Source: Bosea sp. OAE506 (GTDB lineage: Bacteria; Pseudomonadota; Alphaproteobacteria; Rhizobiales; Beijerinckiaceae). From it: a DNA stretch of 64,000 bases. Of this stretch, positions 20,879-29,013 are shown one piece after another. Within the stretch, counting starts at the first letter, position 1. Each line of letters starts with the position of its first letter. The DNA is taken from contig NZ_JBEPOB010000001.1 of assembly GCF_040546595.1 (NCBI RefSeq), forward strand, positions 751,501-815,500, given 5' to 3'. Under the pieces are notes generated by a model that had not been told where the DNA came from, made no database searches, and saw only the letters and a program-made list of their open reading frames with translations. A program made the translations under genes and the position numbers.

Positions 20879-22330
20879 TCAGGCGGCATCGGCTTCGCCC
20901 TTCTCGAGCAGATCGATCGCGGCGGCGAGCCTCTGTTCCTCGCCATAGTAGCGCGCCCGCTCCCAGAAGCGCGGACGGCCGATCCCGGTGGCGCGGTGAC
21001 GGCCGATGAGCTTGCCGTTCGCGTCCTCGCCGAGGATGTCGTAGTTGACGATGTCCTGGGTGATGATGACGTCACCCTCCATCCCCATCACCTCGGTGAT
21101 GTGGGTGATGCGGCGCGAACCGTCGCGCAGGCGCTGGGCCTGGATGATCACGTCGATCGAGGAGCAGATCATCTCGCGCAGCGTCTTCGACGGCAGCGAG
21201 AAGCCGCCCATCGTGATCATGGACTCGATACGGCTAAGGCATTCGCGCGGGGTGTTGGCGTGGAGCGTGCCCATCGAGCCGTCATGGCCGGTGTTCATCG
21301 CCTGCAGCAGGTCGAACGCCTCCGGTCCGCGCACCTCACCCACGATGATCCGCTCGGGGCGCATGCGCAGGCAGTTCTTGACGAGGTCGCGCATGGTGAC
21401 CGCGCCGGTGCCCTCGAGATTGGGCGGGCGGGTTTCGAGCCGCACGACATGGGGCTGCTGCAGCTGGAGCTCGGCCGCGTCCTCACAGGTGATGACGCGC
21501 TCGTCCTCGTCGATGTAGTTGGTCAGGCAGTTGAGCAGCGTCGTCTTGCCCGAGCCCGTACCGCCGGAGATGACGATGTTGCAGCGGACACGGCCGATGA
21601 TCTTGAGGATATCCGCGCCCGGCGGCGAGATGGCGCCGAATTTGACGAGCTGATCGAGGGTCAGCTTGTCCTTCTTGAACTTGCGGATGGTGAGCGCGGG
21701 GCCGTCGATCGCCAGCGGCGGCGCGATGACGTTGACGCGCGAGCCGTCGGCGAGGCGCGCGTCGCAGATCGGAGAGCTTTCGTCGACGCGGCGGCCGACC
21801 TGGCTGACGATGCGCTGGCAGATGTTCATCAGCTGCGCGTTGTCGCGGAAGCGGATGTTGGTGAGGGTGATCTTGCCGCCCGTTTCGATGAAGGTCCGGG
21901 TGGCGCCGTTGACCATGATGTCGGCGATGTCGTCGCGGGCCAGCAGCGGCTCGAGCGGTCCGTAGCCGAGGACGTCGTTGCAGATGTCGTCGAGCAGTTC
22001 TTCCTGCTCGGCGATGGAAAGCACGACGTTCTTCAGCGAGATGATCTCGTTGATGATGTCGCGGATTTCCTCGCGGGCGGATTCACCGTCGAGCTTGGCG
22101 AGCTGTGAGAGATCGATGGCCTCGATGAGAGCGCCGAAGATCATGCTCTTCATCTGGTAGTATTCGTCGGAGCGCTGCTGCTCCGCCGGCGCGGGCGGCG
22201 GGGCCGCGCGGCGCGGATCGGCGGCCGGCGAGGCCGGTTCCGACGGACGCAGCGGAGCCGCGGCCACGGCGGGCGCCTTCAGCGCCAGAGCCGGTGCGGC
22301 CGCTCCCCCTGGGGATCGCTTTCCGAACAT
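20879..22330 (-). CDS. cpaF: Tad pilus assembly ATPase CpaF/TadA
   Basis: 483 residues, type II/IV secretion ATPase that powers pilin polymerisation from the cytoplasmic face. An Ala/Pro-rich N-terminus (about 1-60) precedes the domain. Walker A is SGGTGSGKTTLLN, the Asp box lies around DEDERVITCEDAAELQL, and Walker B/His region reads RIIVGEVRGPEAFDLLQAM with GSMGTLHAN. Length is usual for CpaF. Sits between cpaE and tadB. Confidence 0.95.
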   Translation of the reverse strand: MFGKRSPGGAAAPALALKAPAVAAAPLRPSEPASPAADPRRAAPPPAPAEQQRSDEYYQMKSMIFGALIEAIDLSQLAKLDGESAREEIRDIINEIISLKNVVLSIAEQEELLDDICNDVLGYGPLEPLLARDDIADIMVNGATRTFIETGGKITLTNIRFRDNAQLMNICQRIVSQVGRRVDESSPICDARLADGSRVNVIAPPLAIDGPALTIRKFKKDKLTLDQLVKFGAISPPGADILKIIGRVRCNIVISGGTGSGKTTLLNCLTNYIDEDERVITCEDAAELQLQQPHVVRLETRPPNLEGTGAVTMRDLVKNCLRMRPERIIVGEVRGPEAFDLLQAMNTGHDGSMGTLHANTPRECLSRIESMITMGGFSLPSKTLREMICSSIDVIIQAQRLRDGSRRITHITEVMGMEGDVIITQDIVNYDILGEDANGKLIGRHRATGIGRPRFWERARYYGEEQRLAAAIDLLEKGEADAA

Positions 22331-22382
22331 CTCAACCCTCTCCTACGCAGGTCAGCCCCGTCGCCCGCCCAAGCCTCATGGC

Positions 22383-23642
22383 TCAGGCCTTGCGCCGAAG
22401 CTTCGCCACGATCGGCTCGAACAGGCTGCGCTTGCCGCGCTTGGCTTCGCCGCGGCCCGTCAGGCCGCTCGCGATCTGGACGAAGGCCTCGGCGATCTTG
22501 CTGCCCGCCTGGACCTCGGCAATCATCTGGCCGTTGTTGGCGGCGGTGCCGAAGAGCTGGGCGTCGAAGGGGATCGAGGCCAGGATATCGAGGCCCAGCG
22601 CCTTGGAGAACTCGGCGGAGTCGATCTCGGGACGCTTGGGCATGCCGACCTGGTTGAGCACCAGCTTGGGGCCGGCGTCGTTGGGGCGGTTGGCCTTGGC
22701 CAAATCGACCATGTTCTTGGCATTGCGCAGCGAGGCGAGCTCGGGCGCGGCCACGACGACGATCTCGTCCGAACTGATCAGGGCCCGCCGCGCCCAGGAG
22801 CTCCAGACATGGGGCACGTCGAGAACGACACAGGGAACGGTGGCGCGCAGCAGATCGAAGAGCTGCTCGAACGCATCCTCCGGCAGGTCGAGCGTGCGAT
22901 CGAGCACCGCCGGCGCGGCCAGCAGCGCGAGATTGTCGCTGCAGCGGGAGAGCAGACGGTCCAGCATGTTGGCGTCGAGGCGCTCGGGCGAGAAGACCGC
23001 CTCGGCGATGCCCTGCGGCGGGTCCTGGTTGAAGTCCAGACCCGCGGTGCCGAAGGCGATGTCGAGATCGACGATCACCGTCGAGGCGTCGAGGTTGCGC
23101 GCGATCGCCCAGGCGACGTTGTGCGATACGGTCGAGGCGCCGACGCCACCCTTGGCGCCCATCACCGCGATGATGCGGCCGAGATTGCGGGCGCCGGGCG
23201 CGATGTAGAGTTCCGAGAGCGTCTTCAGCACGTCGAGCGTGCCGAGCGGGGCGATGAGGTATTCGCTGACGCCGCGGCGGATCAGGTCGCGGTAGAGCTG
23301 GACGTCGTTGACATGGCCGATCACGACCACCTTGGTGCCGGCGTCGCAGCTCTCCGAGAGCGCGTCGAGATGGCCGACCAGCGTGGCGGAATCGGAGACC
23401 GTCTCCAGCACGATGATGTTGGGCGTCGGCGCGGCCCGGAAGGCCTCGACCGCCGCCGCGGGGCCGCCCATCTGGATGCGCGCATGGGCCTTGTCCATCC
23501 GGCGGTCCGCAATGGCGGCCTGCATCGTGGCCGCCACGCCGGGCGTTTCGCAAAAGGCCTGGAGGGTGACGCGCGGAAGCGGCGCGATCACCTCGTCGGC
23601 GGCGCCGGCCGAGGCTGTGGCCTGATCCTGCCCGGCGCTCAT
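22383..23642 (-). CDS. cpaE: Pilus localisation ATPase CpaE/TadZ
   Basis: 419 residues. The N-terminal third is a receiver-like domain lacking a clear phospho-acceptor (IVLETVSDSATLVGHLDAL), the rest a MinD/ParA-type ATPase with the deviant Walker motif MGAKGGVGASTVSHNVAWA and VIVDLDIAFGTAGLDF. CpaE/TadZ proteins place the Tad machine at the pole or a chosen site. Its ATG at 23642 shares one base with the cpaD stop (TGATG), so the two are translationally coupled. Confidence 0.93.
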   Translation of the reverse strand: MSAGQDQATASAGAADEVIAPLPRVTLQAFCETPGVAATMQAAIADRRMDKAHARIQMGGPAAAVEAFRAAPTPNIIVLETVSDSATLVGHLDALSESCDAGTKVVVIGHVNDVQLYRDLIRRGVSEYLIAPLGTLDVLKTLSELYIAPGARNLGRIIAVMGAKGGVGASTVSHNVAWAIARNLDASTVIVDLDIAFGTAGLDFNQDPPQGIAEAVFSPERLDANMLDRLLSRCSDNLALLAAPAVLDRTLDLPEDAFEQLFDLLRATVPCVVLDVPHVWSSWARRALISSDEIVVVAAPELASLRNAKNMVDLAKANRPNDAGPKLVLNQVGMPKRPEIDSAEFSKALGLDILASIPFDAQLFGTAANNGQMIAEVQAGSKIAEAFVQIASGLTGRGEAKRGKRSLFEPIVAKLRRKA

Positions 23643-24382
23643 CAGCGGCCTCCGACCGTCGAGTTGATCTGCGGCGTTTCCTGCCGGTACTGGGTCGACG
23701 GATCCTTGCCCTCGCGGATTTTCGCGATGGCGCCCATGCGCTTGGCGATGTCGGGACGACCTTCGCTGCGCGAACGGACGAGATCGATCGGATCGGCCAC
23801 CTGGGCGGCGAGCGTCGCCTGGCTCGAGCAGCCGAAGTTCCAGTAGGGCTCGTTGGTCATGCCCTCGGTCCAGTTCGACACGCCGGTGTCCCCCGGCCAC
23901 TGGCCGCAATCATGCGGCAGGCGGGCCTGGAGCGAGGCGAAGGTCAGGCGGATCGGCGAAGCCAGATTGGCGTCGGCGACGGGATAGGTGCGCACAGACA
24001 GGGCGGCACCAGAGACGCCGGCGCGTGTCAGCGCCGAGCGGATGCCATTCAGCGTGTCGTGCGACGCCATTTCGCGACGGGTTCCGGTCGGGACCTGAGC
24101 CACGAGCCCACCCTTGCCGGACCGGCGATATTCGCGCGCAAACTCCGCGACATCCTCGGCCTGGCGCTCGTCGAGCCCGCCGCCAGCGCGTCCGACGAAG
24201 ACGTCGAGCGAGCGCGGCGCGTCGCGCAGCACGATCGGATGGCGCTCGCGGACGTCGATCGGGACGCCGCTTTCGGCATAGTCGCGCTTGCCGGCGCAGG
24301 CGCCGAGCAGCGTCGCCGCGGCGAGGGCGATCCCGAGGCCGAGAGGCCGGATTCCGGAGTGGTTCTGTGCTCGAGCCGTCAT
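23642..24382 (-). CDS. cpaD: Pilus assembly lipoprotein CpaD
   Basis: 246 residues. Signal peptide with lipobox LLGACAGK, then a periplasmic domain with Cys pairs (PHDCGQWPG, FGCSSQATLAAQVADPIDLV) characteristic of CpaD. It is thought to help the CpaC secretin in the outer membrane. Lies 30 bases after cpaC and overlaps cpaE by one base. Confidence 0.9.
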   Translation of the reverse strand: MTARAQNHSGIRPLGLGIALAAATLLGACAGKRDYAESGVPIDVRERHPIVLRDAPRSLDVFVGRAGGGLDERQAEDVAEFAREYRRSGKGGLVAQVPTGTRREMASHDTLNGIRSALTRAGVSGAALSVRTYPVADANLASPIRLTFASLQARLPHDCGQWPGDTGVSNWTEGMTNEPYWNFGCSSQATLAAQVADPIDLVRSRSEGRPDIAKRMGAIAKIREGKDPSTQYRQETPQINSTVGGR

Positions 24383-24412
24383 GGTCTCGCCATCCCTTGC
24401 GTGTCGCCGCGG

Positions 24413-25858
24413 TCAGTCGGCGATGAAGCCGACGCGCCCCTTGTAGGCCTGCGGCGCGGCGCCGCCGTTGGTGCCGTAGATCTTGTTGAGACGCCCGAGC
24501 AGGGCGGCCTGGGCGTCGTGCGCCTCGACGAAGCCGTCATCGGGCCGCTGGACCTGATTGGGCTCCATCGGCTTGGCGATGTAGGGCGTCGCCGTGATCA
24601 TCAGCTCGGTCTCCTCGCGCTGATAGTCGCGCGAGCGGAAGAGCGCGCCGATGATCGGCAGGTTCATCAGGCCCGGGAAACCGTTGATCGAGGTCTTGGA
24701 AACGCGCTGGATCAGGCCCGCCGTAGCCAGCGTCCCGCCCGAGGGCAGCTCCACCGTGGTGTCGGACTTGCGGACGCGGAAGGCCGGCGCATTGACGTTC
24801 TGCGCGGTCGAGCTGTTCGAGGTGTTGGTCAGGCGGAGCTGGTTCTCGAAGTCGAGCTCCGTCACCTCGGTGGCGATGCGCATGCTGATCTTGTTGTCCG
24901 ACAGGACGATCGGCGTGAAGTTCAGCGCGACGCCGACCGGCCGGTAGGAGATGCCGAGCGTGCAGAGATTGTTGAGGTCGCAGGTATAGCCGCTGGGCAC
25001 GGGCACTTCGCCGCCGGCGGTGAACTTGGCGCTCTCGCCCGAGATCGCGGTCACCGTCGGCTCCGCGAGAACGCGGGAGAGGCCGGCGCGCTCGAGCGCT
25101 CGCAAGGTGAAGTTGGTCGAGTTGCCGATGCCGGCCGTGATCGCGGTGGCGGCCAGCGACTGGGGCTGCAGGGGCAGCGGATTGTCCAGCGTCGGCGTGA
25201 GCGAGAAGTTGCCGAGCTTCCACTCGCCGGTCGAGTTGATGCCGAGCTGCTTGATCGCCTTGCGCGAAACCTCCGAGACGACGACCTTGACCATGACCTG
25301 GTCGCGGCCGCGGATCGTCAGCGAGTTGATGACCGCGCCCTTGGTGGAGGTGAACAGCCCGCCCGTGGTGCCTACGAAGGCGTTGGCGATGTCGACGGCC
25401 TGGGTTGCCTCCGACGCGTTGGCGACGTTGCCGACGAGCAGGATCGAGTTGCCTGCCGGCTTGATCTCGATCTGCGCCCTGGGCAGCGCCGTGCGCAGCG
25501 TCTGGCGCAGCACGTTGAGGTCGCGACCGACCTCGATCTCGAGAGCGGTGATCTGGCGGCCTTCGCCGTCGATGACGAACATCGAGGTCTGACCGTCGGC
25601 GATGCCGATGATGAAGAGCTTGCGGGCCGAGCGGACGACCGCGTTGGCGACCTTCGGATTGGCGACGAAGACCTCCTTGGCGTCGCGCGGCAGCTCGACG
25701 ATGAGCGAACGGCCGATCGAGAGATCGAGCTTGCGCGAGATAGAGTGCTCGCTGGTGCCGACGTTCAGGACGGGGGCCTGGCCGGTGGCCTGGGCCAAGG
25801 CCGGCCCGGCGAGCGCCAACGCGAGGGCGACTGAGAGGAGGAGACGGTCCCGGATCAC
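24413..25858 (-). CDS. cpaC: Tad pilus secretin CpaC/RcpA
   Basis: 481 residues, outer-membrane secretin. Signal peptide (LLLSVALALALAGPALAQA), N-terminal pilus domain (IVELPRDAKEVFVANPKVANA), a BON-like middle part, and the C-terminal secretin domain with VPSGYTCDLNNLCTLG, ELPSGGTLATAGLIQ and FPGLMNLPIIGALFRSR. Forms the channel through which the Flp pilus leaves. Overlaps the end of cpaB by four bases (ATGA). Confidence 0.95.
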   Translation of the reverse strand: MIRDRLLLSVALALALAGPALAQATGQAPVLNVGTSEHSISRKLDLSIGRSLIVELPRDAKEVFVANPKVANAVVRSARKLFIIGIADGQTSMFVIDGEGRQITALEIEVGRDLNVLRQTLRTALPRAQIEIKPAGNSILLVGNVANASEATQAVDIANAFVGTTGGLFTSTKGAVINSLTIRGRDQVMVKVVVSEVSRKAIKQLGINSTGEWKLGNFSLTPTLDNPLPLQPQSLAATAITAGIGNSTNFTLRALERAGLSRVLAEPTVTAISGESAKFTAGGEVPVPSGYTCDLNNLCTLGISYRPVGVALNFTPIVLSDNKISMRIATEVTELDFENQLRLTNTSNSSTAQNVNAPAFRVRKSDTTVELPSGGTLATAGLIQRVSKTSINGFPGLMNLPIIGALFRSRDYQREETELMITATPYIAKPMEPNQVQRPDDGFVEAHDAQAALLGRLNKIYGTNGGAAPQAYKGRVGFIAD

Positions 25859-26634
25859 TGGTTCGCACTCCTCATGCTGACGCCATATTTGACGATGGTC
25901 ATGGCGCCCTCGTTGGTCTGACCCGTCACGACCTGCCCGGCATCCTTGAGGCTGCGCAGCGCGAGCGAGAGCGTTCCCATCTTCTGGGCGCGGAACAGCG
26001 TCTCGGCCTGACCGGGCTCGACCTCGAGCGTCGCCGTCTCGCCGATCACGACCTTTTCGCCGTTGCGCTCCTGAACGTTCTGGCCGATCGCCAGGACGCG
26101 GAGGTTGCGCAGGATCGTCTCGCTGAGGAAGGCGTCGCCCTCGCCTTCGACGGCGGGGCCCTTGACGGTCACGACCACGTCGACGCGGTCATTGGGGAGG
26201 ATGAAGCCACCGGCGGTGTTGGCGCCGCGGCTGTCGGTCGAGATCGCGACGGCGCGCATGCCGGAGGGCAGGATCGCGGAGAGGAAGCCGGTACCGTCGG
26301 TCTTGATCAGTTTCTCGCGGCGGATCGGCTCGGAGGCGAGCATGCCGTAGCGGACGACCTGGCCGGCCAGTTCGGCTTCGGCCTGGGGCGCCTCGTCCTT
26401 GCGGACGACGCCGGCCGGGACGCTGGCGAGCGGCCAGTCGAGCCAGCGCATATCGGCTGCGGCGACGACATTGCCGACCGGAATGTCGGCGGCCGCGACC
26501 AGAACCGGTACGGTCGGCGCGGGCTCGATCAGGGCAGCCGGGGCCGGCGCCTGGGACGGCTTGCTGATCAGCATGGCGGCGCCGACACCGGCCACCAGTG
26601 CAACCAGGAGAATGATGATGCGGGCGGGACTCAT
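25855..26634 (-). CDS. cpaB: Pilus assembly protein CpaB/RcpC
   Basis: 259 residues. A single N-terminal helix (RIIILLVALVAGVGAAMLI) and a periplasmic SAF/RcpC domain (VLVAAADIPVGNVVAAADMRW, GGFILPNDRVDVVVTVKGP). CpaB links inner membrane and secretin. A CtrA-like box lies 60-75 bases upstream of its start, making it the likely first gene of the cpaBCDEF-tadBC transcript. Confidence 0.92.
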   Translation of the reverse strand: MSPARIIILLVALVAGVGAAMLISKPSQAPAPAALIEPAPTVPVLVAAADIPVGNVVAAADMRWLDWPLASVPAGVVRKDEAPQAEAELAGQVVRYGMLASEPIRREKLIKTDGTGFLSAILPSGMRAVAISTDSRGANTAGGFILPNDRVDVVVTVKGPAVEGEGDAFLSETILRNLRVLAIGQNVQERNGEKVVIGETATLEVEPGQAETLFRAQKMGTLSLALRSLKDAGQVVTGQTNEGAMTIVKYGVSMRSANQ

Positions 26635-26693
26635 TGCGACTGACCCTCGGCCAAACCCAGTTGGCGCTCGGTCAGGATGGTGAGGCTCGAATC

Positions 26694-26709
26694 GTCAACT
26701 TATGGTTAA
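26694..26709 (-). promoter_or_regulatory. CtrA-like box upstream of cpaB
   Basis: On the minus strand TTAA-CCATAAG-TTGAC: eight of nine positions match the CtrA consensus TTAA-N7-TTAAC. The same variant TTAA-N7-TTGAC occurs in front of the pilin genes. CtrA is known to control pilus genes in Caulobacter; binding here is inferred. Confidence 0.5.
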
Positions 26710-26771
26710 TCGGACGTATCTTTTTTCAGCCTTGCGACCTTAACGGCAGCGAGTGGCCGCAACGTCACCCT

Positions 26772-27284
26772 TCAGACGCCGATCGCGGCCCGCCACAGCG
26801 CGGTTTCCGGCAGGATCAGAAGCGCCGCGAAGGCAAGCGCGATGCCGTAGGGCACTCCTTCCTTGGGCGAATGGAGCCGCCGGGCCCAGGACCAGCGAAA
26901 GACCGGCGCGGGCAGCGGATTCGCGCGGACCTGCAGAAGGACCAGCGTCAGGACCCCGCCGGCGAGACCCGCGATGGCGAGATAGGGCATCAGCTGCTCG
27001 AAGCCGAACCACAGGGCGGTGACAGCCGCGAGCTTGGCGTCGCCGCCGCCGACCCAGCCGGCTGCGAACATGCCGAAGCAGACCATCAGGACGACCGCTC
27101 CCGCGGCCAGGTGCCAGCCGATCTGGGGCCAGCCGAGGCCGAGCGTGGCAGCACAGACAACGAAGGCCGCGACCAGCACGAGGCAGAGGCGGTTGGAGAT
27201 CGTCATCGAGACGAGGTCGCTCGCGGCGGCGTAGGCCATCGCGGCCGGAAAAACGACGATCATCATGAAGAGGGCGGGTGTCAT
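26772..27284 (-). CDS. cpaA: Tad prepilin peptidase CpaA/TadV
   Basis: 170 residues, about six membrane helices, the small type IV prepilin peptidase of Tad systems. The two catalytic aspartates are visible at Asp23 (AASDLVSM) and Asp82 in WVGGGDAKL. It cleaves the Flp prepilins and the TadE-like pseudopilins. ATG 27284 (MTPALFMMIVV) chosen because the first helix follows directly; 14 extra in-frame codons upstream are unlikely. 148 bases with a hairpin separate it from the pilin gene. Confidence 0.92.
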   Translation of the reverse strand: MTPALFMMIVVFPAAMAYAAASDLVSMTISNRLCLVLVAAFVVCAATLGLGWPQIGWHLAAGAVVLMVCFGMFAAGWVGGGDAKLAAVTALWFGFEQLMPYLAIAGLAGGVLTLVLLQVRANPLPAPVFRWSWARRLHSPKEGVPYGIALAFAALLILPETALWRAAIGV

Positions 27285-27407
27285 GGTCGAGATCCCCGGA
27301 GTGAGCTCAGATCGCCACCGGCGCAAACGGACCCGTCACGGGTCAGGCGCAGGCGGTTGATGCGCGAAGGCGCTCCAGAGCCTGTCTGAAGCGCCTCCCG
27401 TCTCGCA

Positions 27408-27430
27408 CGAAGCGGATGCGATCCGCTTCG
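27408..27430 (-). terminator. Hairpin after the second flp pilin gene
   Basis: CGAAGCGGAT-GCG-ATCCGCTTCG: a perfect ten-base-pair stem with a three-base loop, two bases after the pilin TAA (minus strand). No T-tract. It probably stabilises the pilin message or reduces read-through into cpaA, giving more pilin than peptidase. Confidence 0.5.
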
Positions 27431-27432
27431 GA

Positions 27433-27606
27433 TTACTTGGCCTTGCCGAGCTCGTCACCGATGTTGGTGAAGGTCGTCGACAGCTTGGTGCCGAGCGTCG
27501 TCAGGGCAGTGATGCAGACGACGGCGACGAGAGCCGCGATCAGGCCGTACTCGATGGCGGTGGCGCCGGACTCGTCCTTGACGAAGCGAGCGAAGACGTT
27601 GGTCAT
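27433..27606 (-). CDS. flp: Flp/Fap type IVb pilin, copy 2
   Basis: 57 residues. The prepilin has a short leader MTNVFARFVKDESG and the Flp processing motif G|ATAIEY (G-XXXX-EY), followed by one hydrophobic helix (GLIAALVAVVCITALTTLG) and a short C-terminal tail. This is the major subunit of the Flp/Tad pilus. It differs from the neighbouring copy at residues 49 (Ile for Val) and 51 (Asp for Ala) only. AAGGA lies seven bases before the ATG. Upstream of it is a hairpin and then copy 1. Confidence 0.93.
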   Translation of the reverse strand: MTNVFARFVKDESGATAIEYGLIAALVAVVCITALTTLGTKLSTTFTNIGDELGKAK

Positions 27607-27636
27607 GTGAAATTCCTTTCGGACCTTGATGAGCGC

Positions 27637-27676
27637 GAACTCCGCTCGGGATCGCCTGTGGCGTCCGAGCGGGTTC
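27637..27676 (-). terminator. Hairpin between the two flp pilin genes
   Basis: Arms GAAC-T-CCGCTCGG (27637-27649) and CCGAGCGG-GTTC (27665-27676) pair over twelve base pairs with one bulged base and a 15-base loop, 17 bases after the copy-1 stop. No T-tract. Likely an mRNA stabiliser or attenuator. Confidence 0.4.
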
Positions 27677-27693
27677 GTGCGAGGGTCGGGCCC

Positions 27694-27867
27694 TTACTTG
27701 GCCTTGCCGAGCTCGGCGCCGACGTTGGTGAAGGTCGTCGACAGCTTGGTGCCGAGCGTCGTCAGGGCGGTGATGCAGACGACGGCGACGAGGGCCGCGA
27801 TCAGGCCGTACTCGATGGCGGTGGCGCCGGACTCATCCTTGACGAAGCGAGCGAAAACGTTGGTCAT
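27694..27867 (-). CDS. flp: Flp/Fap type IVb pilin, copy 1
   Basis: 57 residues, prepilin with leader MTNVFARFVKDESG, processing motif G|ATAIEY and one membrane helix. ATG 27867 has the strong ribosome site AAGGAG six bases upstream; an in-frame start seven codons earlier is unlikely since it would include the Shine-Dalgarno. It is the promoter-proximal pilin copy, preceded by about 400 bases of regulatory DNA. Confidence 0.93.
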   Translation of the reverse strand: MTNVFARFVKDESGATAIEYGLIAALVAVVCITALTTLGTKLSTTFTNVGAELGKAK

Positions 27868-27996
27868 GTGAAGCTCCTTTTGAACCACGGTTTGACGGCT
27901 GCCTTTGCTCTGAGACGGCTTCGGTCAGCGACAGGAGGACATTACCGCGCCTCTCTTGCGGATCAGTTAAAGGAACAGAAGAATTCGAGCGGCCTC

Positions 27997-28011
27997 CGGA
28001 ACATTGTTCCG
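27997..28011. promoter_or_regulatory. Palindrome in the pilin promoter region
   Basis: CGGAACA-T-TGTTCCG: perfect seven-base arms around one base. It is 130 bases upstream of the first pilin ATG and four bases from the CtrA-like box. Possible operator of an unidentified dimeric regulator. Confidence 0.4.
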
Positions 28012-28015
28012 ATGG

Positions 28016-28031
28016 TTAATGCGTGATTGAC
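28016..28031 (+). promoter_or_regulatory. CtrA-like box upstream of flp pilin genes
   Basis: TTAA-TGCGTGA-TTGAC: eight of nine consensus positions for TTAA-N7-TTAAC. It lies at the edge of the AT-rich promoter tract between the divergent pilin and secretin-N-domain genes. Identical in its defined bases to the box before cpaB. Confidence 0.5.
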
Positions 28032-28280
28032 GTAATATAATACTGACTATATTGAGTTTTGATTGACATAAATGAAGATTATTTGAGAACAATACGCTGC
28101 TCTCTCGGCCGAAAACTAGCGTTGTGCGCTCCCGACCGCCCCGGTCCGAAAACTTTCGCCGCGCTCTCTCCCTCGGTCAGGCACGTTCCCGGGCATTGAA
28201 ATCAATCGGCCGCGCCCGATTAGGGATTGATTCATCATTTTGCGCTTTCCTGAGCGCCTCGGAAATCTTGAGGCAGCGCG

Positions 28281-28805
28281 ATGTCCACTCTTTCGGCAGC
28301 AGGATCGCGATCCCGTGCGGGTTCCGCCCGGACGAAAGCAGCGCTCGCCGCCTGCGTCGGCGCCCTCTGGCTGACGGCAGGCCCCATGCCTCTCCGCGCG
28401 GCCCCGACACCGGCCAAGATCGAGAGCGTCGTCGTGATGGTCGATCACGCCAAGGTCGTGCGCCTGCCCGAAAAGGCCCAGACCGTTATCATCGGCAACC
28501 CCGCCATCGCGGATGTTGCCGTGCAGAAGAACGGCGTGATGATCGTGACGGGCAAGAGCTTCGGTGTCACCAACCTGATCGCGCTGGATGCCAGCGGCGG
28601 CCTGCTGGCGGAATCGCTCGTGCGCGTGGGCGCGGACAGCGATGCCGTGCTGACCGTTCAGCGTGGGCTGGATCGCGAAAGCTATTCCTGCACCCCAATC
28701 TGCCAGCCCGCCGCGCAGCTCGGCGATGCGCAGCGCTATTTCGGCGAAGTCGGATCCCAGGCGAACGCCCGCAACGGCGCAGCGCTGGGGGCGAGCAAGC
28801 GCTGA
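28281..28805 (+). CDS. Stand-alone pilus/secretin N-terminal domain protein
   Basis: 174 residues. Signal-peptide-like N-terminus (KAALAACVGALWLTAG), then the short domain seen at the N-terminus of secretins (VVRLPEKAQTVIIGNPAIAD, VMIVTGKSFGVTNLIALDA), without any secretin barrel. Two Cys (YSCTPICQPA) may form a disulfide. Such proteins occur beside Tad loci and likely work in the periplasm with CpaC. It faces away from the pilin genes and precedes two TadE-like genes. Confidence 0.82.
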   Translation: MSTLSAAGSRSRAGSARTKAALAACVGALWLTAGPMPLRAAPTPAKIESVVVMVDHAKVVRLPEKAQTVIIGNPAIADVAVQKNGVMIVTGKSFGVTNLIALDASGGLLAESLVRVGADSDAVLTVQRGLDRESYSCTPICQPAAQLGDAQRYFGEVGSQANARNGAALGASKR

Positions 28806-28835
28806 GCCGCCGGGCCTTCGGCCCATTGCCTAAGG

Positions 28836-28851
28836 TAAACCATCAGCTAAC
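28836..28851 (+). promoter_or_regulatory. Degenerate CtrA-like box upstream of tadE genes
   Basis: TAAA-CCATCAG-CTAAC: seven of nine positions fit TTAA-N7-TTAAC. It lies 31 bases after the preceding gene and upstream of the two TadE-like genes. Weak alone. Confidence 0.35.
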
Positions 28852-29013
28852 CCTGTTTCGGACGGGCTGGGCGCGGTTCTAACGGATCGGCAAGGCTTTG
28901 CCGCTATGACTGGCGTGGTCGTCGGAGCCGATGCCGCGTCGCATGATTGGGCGACAGCGGGCGCGAGGCTCCGCGGCGACGACCTGCGACGCGACAACCG
29001 GACCCCGTACCGC

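Larger units (their letters stand above)
27868..28280. other. Gene-free promoter region of the pilin genes
   Basis: About 410 bases between the pilin operon (minus) and the secretin-N-domain gene (plus), with no supported gene. It holds a 15-base palindrome (27997-28011), a CtrA-like box (28016-28031) and an AT-rich stretch at about 28012-28100 (TAATATAATACTG, TATATTGAG, TTGACATAAATG) that stands out sharply from the GC-rich surroundings and probably carries the promoters. Confidence 0.6.

Noticed and set aside
19799-25834. Long plus-strand open frames of 769 and 640 codons through the pilus operon
   Set aside because: Antisense to well-recognised tadB, cpaF, cpaD and cpaC; the implied proteins are low-complexity and charged.
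28116-28826. 236-codon minus-strand frame opposite the secretin-N-domain gene
   Set aside because: The plus-strand protein has a signal peptide and a recognisable domain; the minus frame is a shadow.
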